Assembly (NCBI GenBank): GCA_947471745.1
Contig: CANJKZ010000267.1
Coordinates: forward strand, 1,009,001 to 1,073,000
Length of the DNA stretch: 64,000 bases
Source: Closterium sp. Naga37s-1
Lineage: Eukaryota; Streptophyta; Zygnematophyceae; Desmidiales; Closteriaceae
Direction of reading: 5' to 3'
The position numbers and the translations under genes were made by a program. A model generated the notes under the pieces. That model did no database searches and was not told the DNA's origin. It saw nothing but the letters and a program-made list of their open reading frames with translations. The stretch's first letter is position 1. Every line of letters starts with the position of its first letter. Below are positions 8,860 to 20,249 of this stretch, in pieces.

Positions 8860-10615
8860 CGATGCTCCACCACGTGACCAACGTCCGAATGACCGTCCTA
8901 GGAGGGATGTGCGCCCTCCTAACAGGCTGACCTATCCTAGCTTTGGAAAGCCAAAGGTGGTACGGGCTGGGAGTGTGGCTGAGCAGTGTGATGAGGAGGA
9001 GATAGCGCATTGCTATTGGGCAGCCGTCCCTGAGCCCAAGACTCTGGCCGAGGCATTGAGTGGGCCCGATGCTGAAAAGTGGAAGCAGAGTGTGAAGGAG
9101 GAGTATGACTCTCTACTGGAGAACGAGACGTGGGAGTTGTGTGAGCTGCCTCCCGGGAAGAAGGCAATCTCTTCGAAGCTGATCTTCAGGCATAAGTACG
9201 GACCTGATGGGGAGCTGACCCGCTACAAGTCAAGGCTTGTGGCTAAGGGGTTTCAGCAGACAAAGGGAAAGGACTTCAACGAGCTCTATGCTCCTGTGGG
9301 GAAAGGCACAACACTGCGGGTGTCATTGGCAATGGCAGCAAACCGTGGATGGCGGGTGAAGCAGATGGACATTACCACCGCCTTCCTCAATGGGATCATT
9401 CTGGAGGAGCTGTACATGTTACAGCCTGAGGGTTTGGATGATGGGAGCGGCAGGGTGTGCAGGCTGAAGAAGGCCATCTATGGCCTCAAGCAGGCTCCTC
9501 GTGCATGGTACCACAAGCTAGAGGAGACACTGCTGGCTGGGGGGTTCAAGAAGAGTGAGTGCGACCACAGCTTGTTCCTGTTGCAAGAGAAGGAGCAGTT
9601 CCTTATGCTCCTGGTGTATGTGGACGACATCCTCCTCTTCTCCGAGTCGTCTGCAATGATTGAGCGTGTGGAGGAAATGCTGGAGATGCAGTTTAAGTGC
9701 TCCAAGATGGGAGATGTGAAGTACTATTTGGGGATGCATGTGGAGAGGGACCTTGACAAGGGAGTGTTGAGGTTGCACCAGAGGAAGTATTGTGAGGGGC
9801 TGGCTGAGGAGTATGGGCTGCAAGATGGAGGAAAGCCAGCCACCCCACTACCTTCGGGGTTCACTGTGGAGCCCTGTGCTGATGAGGAGGTGGTGGGTGA
9901 GAGTGACAGGAAGTTGTTTCATTCCATGGTTGGGGCGCTCAACTATGCGGTTAACCACACGCGGCCTGACATTGCCTTTGCAACATCCAGGCTTGCCAGT
10001 GTGGTTTCACGCCCCAGTCATGAGCAGCTGGAAGCGGCCAAGAGGTTGGTCCGCTATGTGAGTGCAACGGCATCAGTGGGTTTGGAGTATAGTGCTGCTC
10101 GACAGAGGCTGCAAAGGGGTGCAGCTGATTTGAGCAAGGGGGAGATGCTCATGACCTGCTACACTGACGCTAGCTTCAACTCTGTGAAGACGGACGGCAC
10201 CAGCATTGGAGGCTATGTGTGCCTGTTTGGAGGTGGTGCAGTGAGTTGGCGCAGCAAGAAGCAGAATGAGGTGGGGCAGTCCTCGTGTGAGACAGAGTAC
10301 ATGGCCCTGCATCACGGGGCAAAGGAGGTGGTGTGGTTGAGGCGTTTGTTGGAGGAGATCGGAGTGTGCCAGAGGGAGCCAACTGTGATTTTCTGTGACA
10401 ACGAGTCGGCTGTGAAGCTTGCTAAGAACGCTTGCCTTCATGGGCTGACGAAGCACATCAGGCCCAAGTGGCACTGGGTGAGAAGGCTCCTGGACAAGGA
10501 GGTGCGGCTGGAGATTGTAAAGACCCATCAGCAGGCGGCTGACATTCTCACCAAGCGCCTGGCTGAAACTGAGCATTGGAAGGGCATGAAACTTGCTGGA
10601 ATGAGTGTGCATTGA
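8483..10615 (+). pseudogene. Element B polyprotein, part 2: reverse transcriptase and RNase H
   Basis: This continues the integrase frame after A's insertion. The ATG at 8483 is an internal codon, not a native start. The integrase C-terminal region (MLRAYGCMVVF, GWLVWDL) comes first. A spacer with about 12 consecutive Gln codons follows at 8829-8862. The Copia reverse transcriptase carries KAIYGLKQAPRAWY near 9470-9511 and YVDD near 9618-9629. RNase H carries TDASF near 10160, ETEYMAL near 10290 and DNESA near 10398. No stop interrupts it before the TGA at 10613-10615, so B was probably coding-competent until A landed. The full polyprotein can no longer be made from this copy. Confidence 0.85.
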
Positions 10616-10672
10616 GGGTGCATGCATGAGCTGAAGCATGTGGGATGATGGTTGGCAGCCAGAGGGGGAGTT

Positions 10673-10908
10673 TGTTATGTGATGCTATCATTTGCATTCA
10701 CGTCTGTCTGCCTCCCATCATATGTTCGTGCGTTGCATGCGTGGTGTGAGCGTGTGCAAGAATTTGTATTTGGTGTGGTTTGGATTTTCTGAGTGTGTGT
10801 GAATGTTATTTGGCTTGAGCAGATATCTGAAGTGACTCCTCTGCTCGAGAGCATTCCGACGAACCAAGGATCGCTTCAATCGGAGCACGAACACGAAAGT
10901 TACGAACA
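10673..10908 (+). repeat. Element B 3' LTR (candidate boundaries)
   Basis: A polypurine tract (AGAGGGGGAGTT, about 10661-10672) directly precedes TGTTATGTGATG, the expected LTR start. The right end is placed at GTTACGAACA (10908), which ends in CA and gives a weak TGTT/AACA terminal inversion. The 5' LTR is outside the window, so the right boundary cannot be confirmed. Confidence 0.4.
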
Positions 10909-12255
10909 TTTGAAGTTCGTATGCTTTTGATATTTGGTTGTGGCGACTATGGGAAGTTGTGGGGTTGACTCCATAAGGGGTATAGACATTTGGGGGTTGG
11001 GAAATTCGTCACTTCTACTGTAGTTGCTGCCATGTGGTTGGGAAAACCCAAACCAGGTTGGCAAGTGTGACGGCAACGTTTCTATCACTACCCTCACACG
11101 CGCCGTCGTGTTAGAAACTAAGGACGGAGTCTATGAAGATTAGGGGACGAAATATCTCAAAATCGTCAACTATAATTCTGGACAGAAACGTCGTCGTCAC
11201 AAGAAACGTTGTCGACGAAAACCGCACTGTTAGAATTCCCTCAAACTCGAGTATGTTGTAGCCCTTTACCGTGGCTATCCTTCCCAATTTGAATCGTATC
11301 ACAATATGGGGTATAACTCGAGTTATGAATTTCGGCGCACTAGAGGGTATGCTGCCATAGAAGCTTAACTCAATCACAATTTACTCACAAGTTCACACAA
11401 GAAAGTAAGAGTAGCAATAAACCAGGTAGGAGGGAAGAGGAGGACGACAGGGAAGGTCCCCAATGAGTCCCCAACCAAGGAAACCCCATAGTCACACCAA
11501 ATCCCTTCCCTATAGGCACCCCAACTTTGACCTTTGTCACTTTCCCAAATGCGCAGTCTTAGAAACGCGTTTCAGAAACGCGTTACTGTGGCTTCTATTG
11601 GGTGTCCGTATGCTGCGTGCAGACGCAACAACGGGTATTGGTTGGATTGAAATGGATCGCGTCTGAGAGCTTAGGACGCGTTGAAAGTGCAAATATCGCA
11701 GGGTCGTCTGCATATATCGATCCCCACAATCGAGTGCGCAGATCGTTTGGCGAAACGTGGCGACTGCGACGTTGTAACGATCGCGGCTGAAAATTGACAG
11801 ATTTCCCGCGAACAGTGATCAGTCAGTGATCAGTCGCATTCTCACACTGTACAGAAATTTTGGCCAGAAAGCGCACTGTAGTATGGTTACAACGTAGTTA
11901 ATAGGGTCCTTAGAGAGCAGGGTGGGTCCAGCGTCCCCCTTCTTGTGTGCGGGTACTCTCTCGTTAATCGTGATAACCGCTGTGCACCGTCTGAAATCGT
12001 ATTGCGCCACAACGATGAAGTGTACGCGCTGGACTCGCTGTTAGGTTCTGTCATTATTTCGTTGACTTAGAGAGGTTTACTCTGGTCCGCGATGGTCTAA
12101 AGTGGTGAAAAATAAAGTGCCACTCCTGAACGTGGTTGACCGTATCAAACCGAGCCCTGAACGACACAGGTGTGACTGGTCTTATTGGCAGCGAAGTCGA
12201 AGGAAAGCTGACAGCGCACAAGGCGGGGGAGGAATATTTCGCCCTGAAGTAATAG
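10909..12255. other. Intergenic, no recognisable gene
   Basis: AT-richer than the surrounding elements. I found no frame with a recognisable domain and no LTR pair. Short frames on either strand (for example 11463-11666) show no family motif. Confidence 0.5.
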
Positions 12256-12630
12256 CCTGAGGACGCGTCCCCTCTAGCGGATCGATCCTGCGTAGGTTCG
12301 ATTTTGGAGACCTACAGTAAATCTGTAGCGTCATCAAAATAGGGTTACTCAATATTGGCGACGCTACCGTAATCTAGCCTCTACGATCGTGTCACCTCCA
12401 ACTTTGATGATCGGTGTGTCGTCGAGGGCACACTGATTTGGAGATCGTGGGTGTGATGTTGGATCTCCCGCCAAATGTGGCAGGTTGTCTCTGAACCTGT
12501 CGCCCAAAGATTCGTGGTGGAACCCAGGATTGCAAAGGTGCACCGTTCGGCCTCGATCCTAGGCTCACATGCCGAGATCGGTGTAAAAAGACGATCTCCT
12601 CCGATCCGCTAGAGGTGACGCGTCCTCAGG
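12256..12630. mobile_element. Inverted-repeat element of about 375 bp, possible MITE
   Basis: The 28 bases at 12256-12283 (starting CCTGAGGACGCGTC) are the reverse complement of 12603-12630 with about one mismatch. The right end adjoins a second copy of GACGCGTC, making a local palindrome. The interior has no coding frame but has smaller inverted pairs such as CAGGTT/AACCTG near 12481-12503. I see no clear target duplication, so the class is undecided: a MITE or a foldback element. Confidence 0.5.
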
Positions 12631-13005
12631 ACGCGTCTCCTCCCATGATCATTCCCACCGGGGTCGCTATTTCCCCAGGGTCGGGGAAGGGGGACGCGTT
12701 CTGAAGTTCACAGAACTACCACCAGCCCTTAAGACCACAATAGTGTGACACCTGAGGTTCAGATTCCGGTTCAAACGAATTATACAGTACAAGGTATACG
12801 TAAACATTCGCACTCTATTTCGCAAGCTCCATCGGGTACGGGTGTGAGCAGTTGCTGGATTGGTTCAGGATGCAAGTGGGGGGTTTGTAACACGCCCTAA
12901 CGGAATTTGACAGGATTTGTAAACAGCAAAAGGTCGACTTGTTTTTCACAAAATGATATTTGAAATGCAACACGCCCTAACAGATTCAAATTTATAGCCT
13001 TCGAC
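12631..13005. other. Intergenic; paired AACACGCCCTAAC direct repeats
   Basis: No gene is visible. AACACGCCCTAAC occurs at about 12889-12901 and 12969-12981. Its ACGCCCTAA resembles the end of the MITE at 48686 and could be a remnant, but no partner inverted end is evident. Confidence 0.35.
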
Positions 13006-13057
13006 AGCAGCGTGCGCCGATTTAGCAGGGGCAGCTGAACATACTGAAGCATCTGAA
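13006..13057 (+). repeat. Duplicate of the mL53 start-codon region
   Basis: About 50 bases here match 13102-13151, which spans the mL53 ATG. The copies lie 96 bp apart. In this upstream copy the ATG has become ATA (CATACTGAAGC versus CATGCTGAAGC), so it cannot replace the real start. Confidence 0.75.
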
Positions 13058-13135
13058 GTGTTTTTTTAGGTCTACTCCATAGTCGCGGTGTGCGTCGATT
13101 AGCAGCGTGCGCCGGTTTAGCACGAGCAGGCGAGC

Positions 13136-15628
13136 ATGCTGAAGCATCTGAGCCGCGTGCGCATCGAGTTCAACGCGTTCGATCGGCGGAACGCGGCGGC
13201 GCTGGAGTTTTTGGCGCAATGCAACTCGCAGAAGGCGCGCGATTCGAACCCTAAGTGCGACGTCGCCGTGAAACGACGCACGGACGATCATCCTCCCTTC
13301 GTTCAGGTGCGAGAACTACTCGTTTCGGGTTTAGGGTTTGTAGCGCGGCTGTTGGCGCGATGTTTCGTGGTATCGAGCTCTCCCCCGTCATGTTCGCCCT
13401 CCTCCGCGCTTCCGATATCTCGTCTTCACCCGTGTTCCCCCGTCTTCACCCGTGTTCCCCCGTCTTCACCCGTGTTCCCCCGTCTTCACCCTTGTTCCCC
13501 CGTCTTCACCCTTGTTCCCCCGTCTTCACCCGTGTTCCCCCGTCTTCCCCCGTCTTCGCCCGTGTTCCCTCGTCTCCACCCGTGTTCCCCCGTCTTCACC
13601 TGTGTTACCCCGTCTTCACCCGTGTTCACCCGTGTTCCCCCGTCTTCACCCGTGTTCACCCGTGTTCCCCCGTCTTCACCCGTTTTCCCCCGTGTTCCTC
13701 CGTGTTCCCCCGTGTCCCCCGCCCCCTGTGTCCCCCCGTGTTCCGCTGTGTTCTCCCGTGCTCCACGGGTCCCCTCTTCCTGCCGTTGTTCTGCACCTCT
13801 GTATTAAAGTTGATGGAAATAACGCCTCCACAGCCCACACGTCTACTGCCGTAGTCGCGTTTCGTCACCAGATTGTTTGCTTTTGAGTCGACTCAAAAGC
13901 AGACTCACCAGATTGTTACCAGATTGTTTGCCCTTTTCACGCCCATCCTGACACATGAGTGGACACTAGTTTGGTGCCATTGTGTCTACACGTGGCAGCA
14001 ACTTAGGGATTTACACCACCTGTGAATGCTATGTTACTCTCCATCAGCCTTGTCGCGCCCATCCTCCTGACACACCCTTTCCTCCCGTACATTACTGAGC
14101 CATCCATTCATGCTCCGCCCGTGTATCCTCCCTATAGGTCACGTTCAATAACGGGAAAGAGGAGACCATGGACTGCACTCAACTAACTGCGCAGGTGAGC
14201 TGATCTCCCTCTGCCATCTGCAGTCCATGTCTGTTCACACTGAGCTTCCCGATCCCTGCACCGCACTGCAATGCAATGCACTGCGCTGCACCGCAATCCA
14301 TACTAATTTGCATCCGTACACAGCAAGTTTTTACCGTCTATTAGCGGCTGTGCGTCCAGTTTCGGATCCTCCCTCTGGTTCCGTATGGTACCTGCGTCTG
14401 CTCCTTTGTCAAACCACTTTATGTGCTTGCAACGGGAGGCAGCCTATTGTTTAATGCCTCGGTAGTTAGTCCTCAACCTCGTCTGGGTCACCTCAGTCCC
14501 TCCGTCCCTCCACGCCTCCAGCCCTCCGCCCCTCCGTCCCTCCGTCCCTCCGTCCCTCTGTCCCTCTCTCAGTCCCTCTGCCCCTCCGTCCCTCTGCCCC
14601 TCTGCCCCTCCGCCGCTCCGCCCTTCTGCCCTATTCCATCTGCCCTCGTCCTTCTGCCCTCTTCCCTCTGCCCTCTGTCCTCTGCTCTTTGTCCCTCTGC
14701 ACTCTGCCCTCTGTCCTCTGCTCTTTGTCCCTCTGCACTCTGCCCTCTGTCCTCTGCTCTTTGTCCCTCTGCACTCTGCCCTCTGTCCTCTGCTCTTTGT
14801 CCCTCTGCACTCTGCCCTCTGTCCTCTGCTCTTTGTCCCTCTGCACTCTGCCCTTTGTCCTCTGCTCTTTGTCCCTCTGCACTCTGCCCTTTGTCCTCTG
14901 CTCTTTGTCCCTCTGCACTCTGCCCTTTGTCCTCTGCTCTTTGTCCCTCTGCACTCTGCCCTTTGTCCTCTGCTCTTTGTCCCTCTGCACTCTGCCCTTT
15001 GTCCTCTGCTCTTTGTCCCTCTGCACTCTGCCCTTTGTCCTCTGCTCTTTGTCCCTCTGCACTCTGCCCTTTGTCCTCTGCTCTTTGTCCCTCTGCACTC
15101 TGCCCTCCGCCCCTCTGCCGTCGGCCCTCTGCCATGCCCCTTGACAGATCTTGAATCCCAGCAGATGATGAATTCACTTTCCACGTTTCCCTCCCTCCCC
15201 TCACCCTCCCATCCCTCGTCCGCCCTGCCCAAAAAACCCGCTCCCTCATTCCGTGTGGGGCGCAACCTCACTCAGCCTCTCCCATCGTCCCTTTAATCCC
15301 CTCCATCTCATCGTCCCTTTAATCCCACGGTGATCTGCCTCCTTCCTTCCCTCTCTTCTCAGAGTGCGGCAAGTCTATCTTGCAGCGAGCAGAGGAGATG
15401 TACACCCAGTGTTGGGCGTTCACTCATTCGGCTTCTCTCATCTTCCCCTCATCCTCCCTCCCTCCCTCCCTCCCTCCCTCTCCTCAGAGCATCCGCAAGT
15501 CCATCTTGCAGCGCGCGGAGGAGATGGAGACGGAGCAGATGTTCAAGGATGCGGGGCTGCAGTGGCCTGTGGTCATCCCCGAGCAAGAGGCAGAACTGGC
15601 CCGCCGCATGCAGGGGAAGAGCAGATGA
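13136..15628 (+). CDS. mL53: Mitochondrial large ribosomal subunit protein mL53
   Basis: Three exons: 13136-13306, 14138-14194 and 15488-15628 (TGA 15626-15628), all joined in phase 0 and encoding 122 residues. Donors are CAG/GTGCGA and CAG/GTGAGC; acceptors are CTATAG and CCTCAG. Exon 1 begins MLKHLSRVRIEF and ends KRRTDDHPPFVQ. Exon 2 reads VTFNNGKEETMDC. Exon 3 carries ETEQMFKDAGLQWPVVIP. This matches the small plant mL53 family in order and length (about 120 aa). mL53 is a thioredoxin-fold protein of the mitochondrial large ribosomal subunit; the gene is nuclear and the product imported. Intron 1 (831 bp) and intron 2 (1293 bp) hold pyrimidine-rich minisatellites on the sense strand. Partial copies of exon edges flank exons 1 and 3. 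The identification rests on recalled family sequence. Confidence 0.85.
13429..13715 (+). repeat. Minisatellite in mL53 intron 1
   Basis: Tandem units of about 12 and 21 bp built from CCCGTGTTC and CCCGTCTTCA, with many variants. The sense strand is almost wholly C/T with scattered G, so several frames are open without coding. It lies entirely inside the intron. Confidence 0.85.
14640..15108 (+). repeat. 36-bp minisatellite in mL53 intron 2
   Basis: About 12 head-to-tail 36-bp units, each with CTCTTTGTCCCTCTGCAC and a CTCTGCCCT segment. The first block of units has CCCTCTGTCC and the later block CCCTTTGTCC, so two variants have been homogenised in separate blocks. Because 36 is divisible by three, long repetitive frames are open on both strands, but these are intronic. 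A less regular CCCTCCGT-rich lead-in begins near 14500. Confidence 0.9.
15352..15403 (+). repeat. Partial copy of the mL53 exon 3 acceptor and start
   Basis: TCTTCTCAG followed by AGTGCGGCAAGTCTATC parallels the real acceptor and exon start at 15479-15505. It continues through an equivalent of the ILQRAEEM codons, then diverges. It has an intact AG acceptor but no following donor in a useful frame. Confidence 0.75.
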
Positions 15629-15712
15629 CTGGGTGCAGCAGTGTTGTGGTATAGGGATGACTGGGTGCAGCAGTGTTGTGGTATAGGTGGGTGATGGGGG
15701 GAGAAGTTATAG

Positions 15713-15946
15713 ATGTTTCGCAATGCGGGGCTGCAGTGGCCCGTGGTCATCCCGGATCAAGAGGCACAGTTAGCTCAACGCATGCAGGGAAAGAGAAGAC
15801 GACTGGGTGCAGCCGTGTTGTGGGATAAGTGGGTGATGGGGAGAAGTTCTAGTTGTTCCGAGATGCGGGGCTGCAGTGTTGCGTGGTGATTCCGGATCAC
15901 GAGGCACAGTTAGCCCGGCCGGCGCATGCAGGGGAAGAGAAGATGA
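15713..15946 (+). repeat. Two downstream copies of the mL53 exon 3 end
   Basis: The end of exon 3 (GCGGGGCTGCAGTGG, about 15551, through CAGGGGAAGA at 15611) is repeated at about 15725-15792 and 15865-15940. The copies carry substitutions and codon changes such as E to D in the VIPDQ/VIPDH positions. A separate direct duplication of about 30 bp (GATGACTGGGTGCAGCAG) sits between, at about 15624-15683. They lie beyond the stop codon, in the 3' UTR or beyond. Confidence 0.8.
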
Positions 15947-17105
15947 CAACGTGCAGCAGAGCGAGCGCAAGGCAGATAGGAGATGACATGACACGCATGA
16001 GAATGGGTGATGGGGCGGGATCGAACTTGAGAGAATGAAGCTGGAGGGCGATTGCCGGCCGGCACTGAAATGAAGGAGGCACTTGTTGGCAAGTGTATGC
16101 GAACGAGTATGCTCACAAATTGCCATCCTATCCCGTTGCATGTTAAGTGGAATATATTTTTCGCGAATGTGGGGTTCCTTCCCTTCAAGCTTACATTCGC
16201 GATAGCAACACTGAATACGGTACCTATGGTACGAGTATGAATATTTTTAAAAGCTGTAACGCTTTTCAAAAATTTGTATTTTGAAAGCGAAGCGGCTTGT
16301 AATGTAGCAATGGTCATCGGCGAACCACGCTAAACGCCCGTTTTGGAGTACAAAACGTGGGCTGGAGGTCATTTCCCTCCACCCACGTCTTTCATTTTCA
16401 AACAGCTTAGCCTAGTTTCCCGCCAGGGCCCGTGCTAGGAATTGGGGCACCATGAGGCCTCAGGGCACTTTTCTAAAATCTTAAAAAATGCCCTGATTTG
16501 TCAGGGCAAATTTTCAAAGACTTCCTGTATGTTAAGGGCTTCTACAGACATTAATCCTGACTGGTCAGGGCAAAAAAGCATGTGTTCAGGGTTCAGATTT
16601 CAGCACAGACCAGACCTGACTCTGCTGAGCAGAGCAGAGAGACGCACGCCTAGTGCCGAGATGATCAGTGCCCTATTTCCTGTTTCAGATTGTTCCCTGT
16701 TCCCTGTTTCCCCCATCTGATGCGTTTGGTTGGTGCGTTGCGCAGGGTCGGAAGTGCAAGGGGGTGGCGGAGGCGGGAAAATACGTGGGGAAAGCAATCA
16801 GCGGGGGAAAATTCTTCGGGGAACAAATTCCCGGGAAACGGGAACCCCCCCCCCACCACCCTGAATATCGTGGGGCCTGTTTCCCGCCCACCCACCCCGT
16901 AGAACTGGGACCAATTATGGATAGTTTATTGCTTTAGAATACCGTAATTGCATGCTAGCTTGGACATGTCTGTACTATGCCATTTGAAATGAGACGATGC
17001 CATTGCTACAACGAGAAAGCAAGCTTTCTAAAATTAGGCCGTTTTACTGGTATGTGTGAAAATCAGCACCCCTTTTATGCCAGCCCGTCCAGTTGTACAT
17101 GTGTT
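15947..17105. other. Intergenic with a few small hairpins
   Basis: No gene is recognised. Short inverted repeats occur: GCCCTGA/TCAGGGC near 16490-16507, CCTGAC/GTCAGG near 16556-16567, and CGTTTTG/CAAAACG near 16338-16357. These may be scraps of foldback repeats. Confidence 0.4.
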
Positions 17106-17110
17106 GCTCT

Positions 17111-17564
17111 TGTTGGGCTGAGAAAAGCCCTTAGGATCTTTACAAGGCTAAACTCTGAGTAGAAATGTTGTAGTTGCGCAAGCGTTTTAATGACAAGTGT
17201 TGAACCACCTTGCGCTAGTATGTGAGGGCAAGATAAATTGATTATAGAAAAGTAATACAAGCCTTTTATAAGATTACAAGGAATATGAAAGGGTGCAACT
17301 AATAACTGTTTTACTGTTGCTGTTGGGGTTCGATACAGTGACGACTCGGGCAACTGCTTAGTATCGAGTCAGTTGTTTGTCCTTGCTGTCGCGCTGTATT
17401 TGTCAAGTCAAAGGTCAGCGACCTTTGACATTCGCGTAACCTCCAGCAGTTACATTTTCTGTCAACCTCCGATGGTTGACTCGCCGTTGCTTCGTTGTAG
17501 TTTGCTTCGCTTGCAGTTCAGTGTTTCGACACATCAGAAGCGCTTAAGTCACTTGTTTCCAACA
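17111..17564 (-). repeat. Element C 3' LTR
   Basis: 454 bp, TGTTGGAAACAAG to CCCAACA in element orientation. The polypurine tract GAAGGGGAGT lies at about 17565-17574. The pol stop codon (17551-17549) lies 14-16 bases inside this LTR. Confidence 0.93.
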
Positions 17565-20249
17565 CTCCCCTTCGCTTCTGGAGTGGCACTGCTGGTGACG
17601 TGGTTTTGTCCAGTCAGCAGCATACAGTATTCGAACTTCTGTTTTCCGAGCTTGTTGGTCAAGTAATCGGCTGCCATCTCGGACATGGGACAGTAGGACA
17701 GCTCGAGTCTCCCCTTTTCGATCTCGTCCTTCACGAAGAAATATCGCAAGGCAATGTGCTTCGTTCTGTTCGCGAATCCATTCTTGTTGGCGATGCGGAT
17801 TGCTGACTGGTTGTCGCAGAACAGAGAGAAGCTAGGTAACTGGGCCAGCTTCGCTTCTTCCAGCAGTTCGCGAAGGTATAGTCCTTCCTTGGTGGCTGAG
17901 CAGAGTGCAATATATTCTGCTTCAGCTGAGGAGAGAGCTATTAGCTCTTGCTTGCTCGACTGCCACGAGATAGGTCCGATAGGCTCGAGTCGGTAGATGT
18001 AGCCGGTGCGTGAGCGCCTGTTGTCGGAGTCGCCGGCGTGGTCAGCATCGACATAGCTGATCAGCTTGGACGTTGTAGTTCCATTTTTGTGGTAGGCTAG
18101 GCCGATCGTCGGAGTGCTGACGAGATAGTGGAGTGCGCGGTCGAGCTCCGCCATGTGCTCTGCTTCGGGTTTCTTGAGGTAGGTGGCGAGTTGGCTTGCG
18201 GAGTACGAGAGGTCCGGTCGGCAGGTGACGGCTGCGAAGAGCAGACATCCCAGCTTTCGCTGGTAGTCGCGTATGCCGGCGGGCTTGAGCAGAGTTGAGA
18301 CTTCCTTGTGACTTCCGGCGGTGTAGCGATATGGCGTGGAGATAGCAGTTGGGGTGAGTCTGAAGCGCTTGGCGATGGTGTCGGCGTATTTCGTGGCGCT
18401 GAGGTAGATCGCGTTCTCTTCCTCTTGAATGTTGAGCCCGAGGTATTGCGTTACGGTAGATGAAACCGTGAGCATGAGATCCTGTTGTAGCTCCCCTTCG
18501 AACCAGGTCGTGACGTCGTCGGTCGAGCCGATGTAGAGCAGATCGTCCACATAGACGATGAGAAGAATGTAGTAGGTGCCTTTTGTGAGCCGGTACATGC
18601 CTTGGTCGTGCGGCAACTGGCGGAATCCAATGCGGATGAGTCGGGCATGTAGGTACTGCTGCCACAGCCTCGGGGCATGTTTGATGCCGAACAGAGACTT
18701 CACCAGTTGAATGACTTGGTTGGGGTCTGCGTTGGAGCCGTGTGGTTGTTCGACAAAGATCTCAGCATCGACAGGTGCGTAGAGAAAAGCGTTGGCGACG
18801 TCGATTTGGCGTAGCTTCTTCTTCATGGCGGCTATCGCGAAGAGAATCCGCAGAGAGGTGTGTCGGCTGACCAGCGCGAACGTTTCGGTGAAGTCCTGTC
18901 CGTGCTCTTGGTCGAAGCCGCGTACGACCCAGCGTGCCTTAAACTCGTCGATGGTGCCGTCTGCTTTAGTTTTCACACGGAAAACCCATTTTCCGGTGAG
19001 AATTGTCTTGTTGCGTGCCACGCCGATGGGAACGATTTTCCAGGTATTGCATTCTTCCAGCGCTTTTAGCTCCTTGTCCATGGCTTCGCGCCATTTTTCC
19101 CTGTGTTCCCCCTCCAGAGCCTGCTGAACTGTGGCAGGCTCCTTAGGTGGCGCTGAGCTGTGGACTGCGGTGACGAGGCCAAGTATCTGCAGTCCGCTCT
19201 GTGTGTAGCGAGGGAGAGTTGTGTCCTCGGGATAGAGTGCTTCGTCTCCCGCTTCTGGATCAGGTATGAAATTGGGTCCTACGCGTTCTGCTTCGTTGGT
19301 GTTGACTCTTGCAGGTGTAACGTAACCGTTGTCGGCGAAGTGATAGTAAACTTCGGCGCTGATGCTTTCGCGAGGATTTTCGTCGTCCATTGGTACGTCA
19401 ACTGAGCAGTAGGGAAGAGGTCCGGCTTCCTCCGAGGCTCTGTCCACATTCTGCTCGTCCCAGTCAGCTTCGTCTGCTGCCGAAGCAAAGGCTCGTTAGC
19501 CAAGGAATCCGTCCGAGAGGTCCGGGATTCCTTCTTCCAGGTTGGCAAGGTACGTAGGGAGGGTGAGCCTTTCGTAGAAGATTACATCACGTGCTGCCAC
19601 TGTTTCCTTTGTGTTGATGTCGAAAATCTTCCATGCGTTGTAATGTTTCTCGATGCCCAGGTGTAGTCCCCATTGTGCGTGTTGGGAGAATCGGCCGGCT
19701 CGTGCAGCTGGGGGTCGGTACTGTACCATGCAGCCGAAAACTCTCAACATTTTTGTGCTGCCCAATTTTCCTGTCCCCAGCAGATGCGGTGATGCGTTGT
19801 TCGGGAGCGATGATGACGAGAGCAAGTTGTGCAGCATGACGGCGTGGTCCATTGCTTCGGGCCACTGGTGGTTGGGTAGCCGCATGCCACGTAGCAGCTT
19901 GCACATGGTGTTTTGAAGGGTCCTGTTCATTCTTTCTGCCACGCCTTGCTGTTGGTGAGCATAGGGAAGAGAGATGAGTCGTTTGATGCCTCTTTCTGCC
20001 AGGTAGTCCTTGAACTTTTGTGACTGATATTCTCCTCCCCCGTCTAACTGGAAGCTTTTTAGCTTCACTCCTGATTCTCGTTCTGCTGCTGGAAGCCAAG
20101 CGGCGAAAGCGTCGAGGGCCATGTCGCGGCTTGGGAGGTTGCAGTGCTAGACGTATCGTGTGGCGGCGTTGATGAACGTGATAACGTAGTTGTATGCTCC
20201 TTGTCCAGGTTCGCGGTTGTACAGTATATCGCTGTACACTTTCTCCATA
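17549..20249 (-). pseudogene. Element C integrase core, reverse transcriptase and RNase H, two nonsense codons
   Basis: Reading down from 20249: HMEKVYSDIL and YVITFINAATRYV (integrase core), then TAG at 20149-20147 where Trp is expected. The frame continues through DGGGEYQS and NRTLQ to a TAA at 19498-19496, and then resumes in the same frame to the stop at 17549. The reverse transcriptase has LFGIKHAPRLWQQYL and YVDDLLYIG near 18560-18535. RNase H has VDADHAGD, SSAEAEYIAL and CDNQSAIRIANKN. The only obstacles in this half are the two in-frame stops, suggesting point decay after insertion. The last codons extend into the 3' LTR. Confidence 0.88.

Larger units (their letters stand above)
1..10908 (+). 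mobile_element. Element B: Ty1/Copia retrotransposon, 5'-truncated by the window, split by element A
   Basis: A plus-strand Copia element whose polyprotein frame is open from base 1. It is interrupted at 1027-8477 by element A and resumes at 8483. The five bases TCAAC at 1022-1026 are repeated at 8478-8482, which is the target duplication made by A; removing A and one copy restores a continuous integrase frame. The order integrase, reverse transcriptase, RNase H defines Copia. A purine tract followed by TGTTATGTGATG at 10673 marks the 3' LTR. Gag, protease and the 5' LTR lie outside the window. It belongs to a different Copia lineage from A, E, F and G, with a short glutamine-rich spacer and no pentapeptide array. 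Confidence 0.85.

Noticed and set aside
14423..15271. Long repetitive open frames on both strands (S-A-L-C-P-L and R-G-Q-R-A-E-C type)
   Set aside because: They are translations of the 36-bp intronic minisatellite of mL53, whose period is divisible by three and contains no stops.
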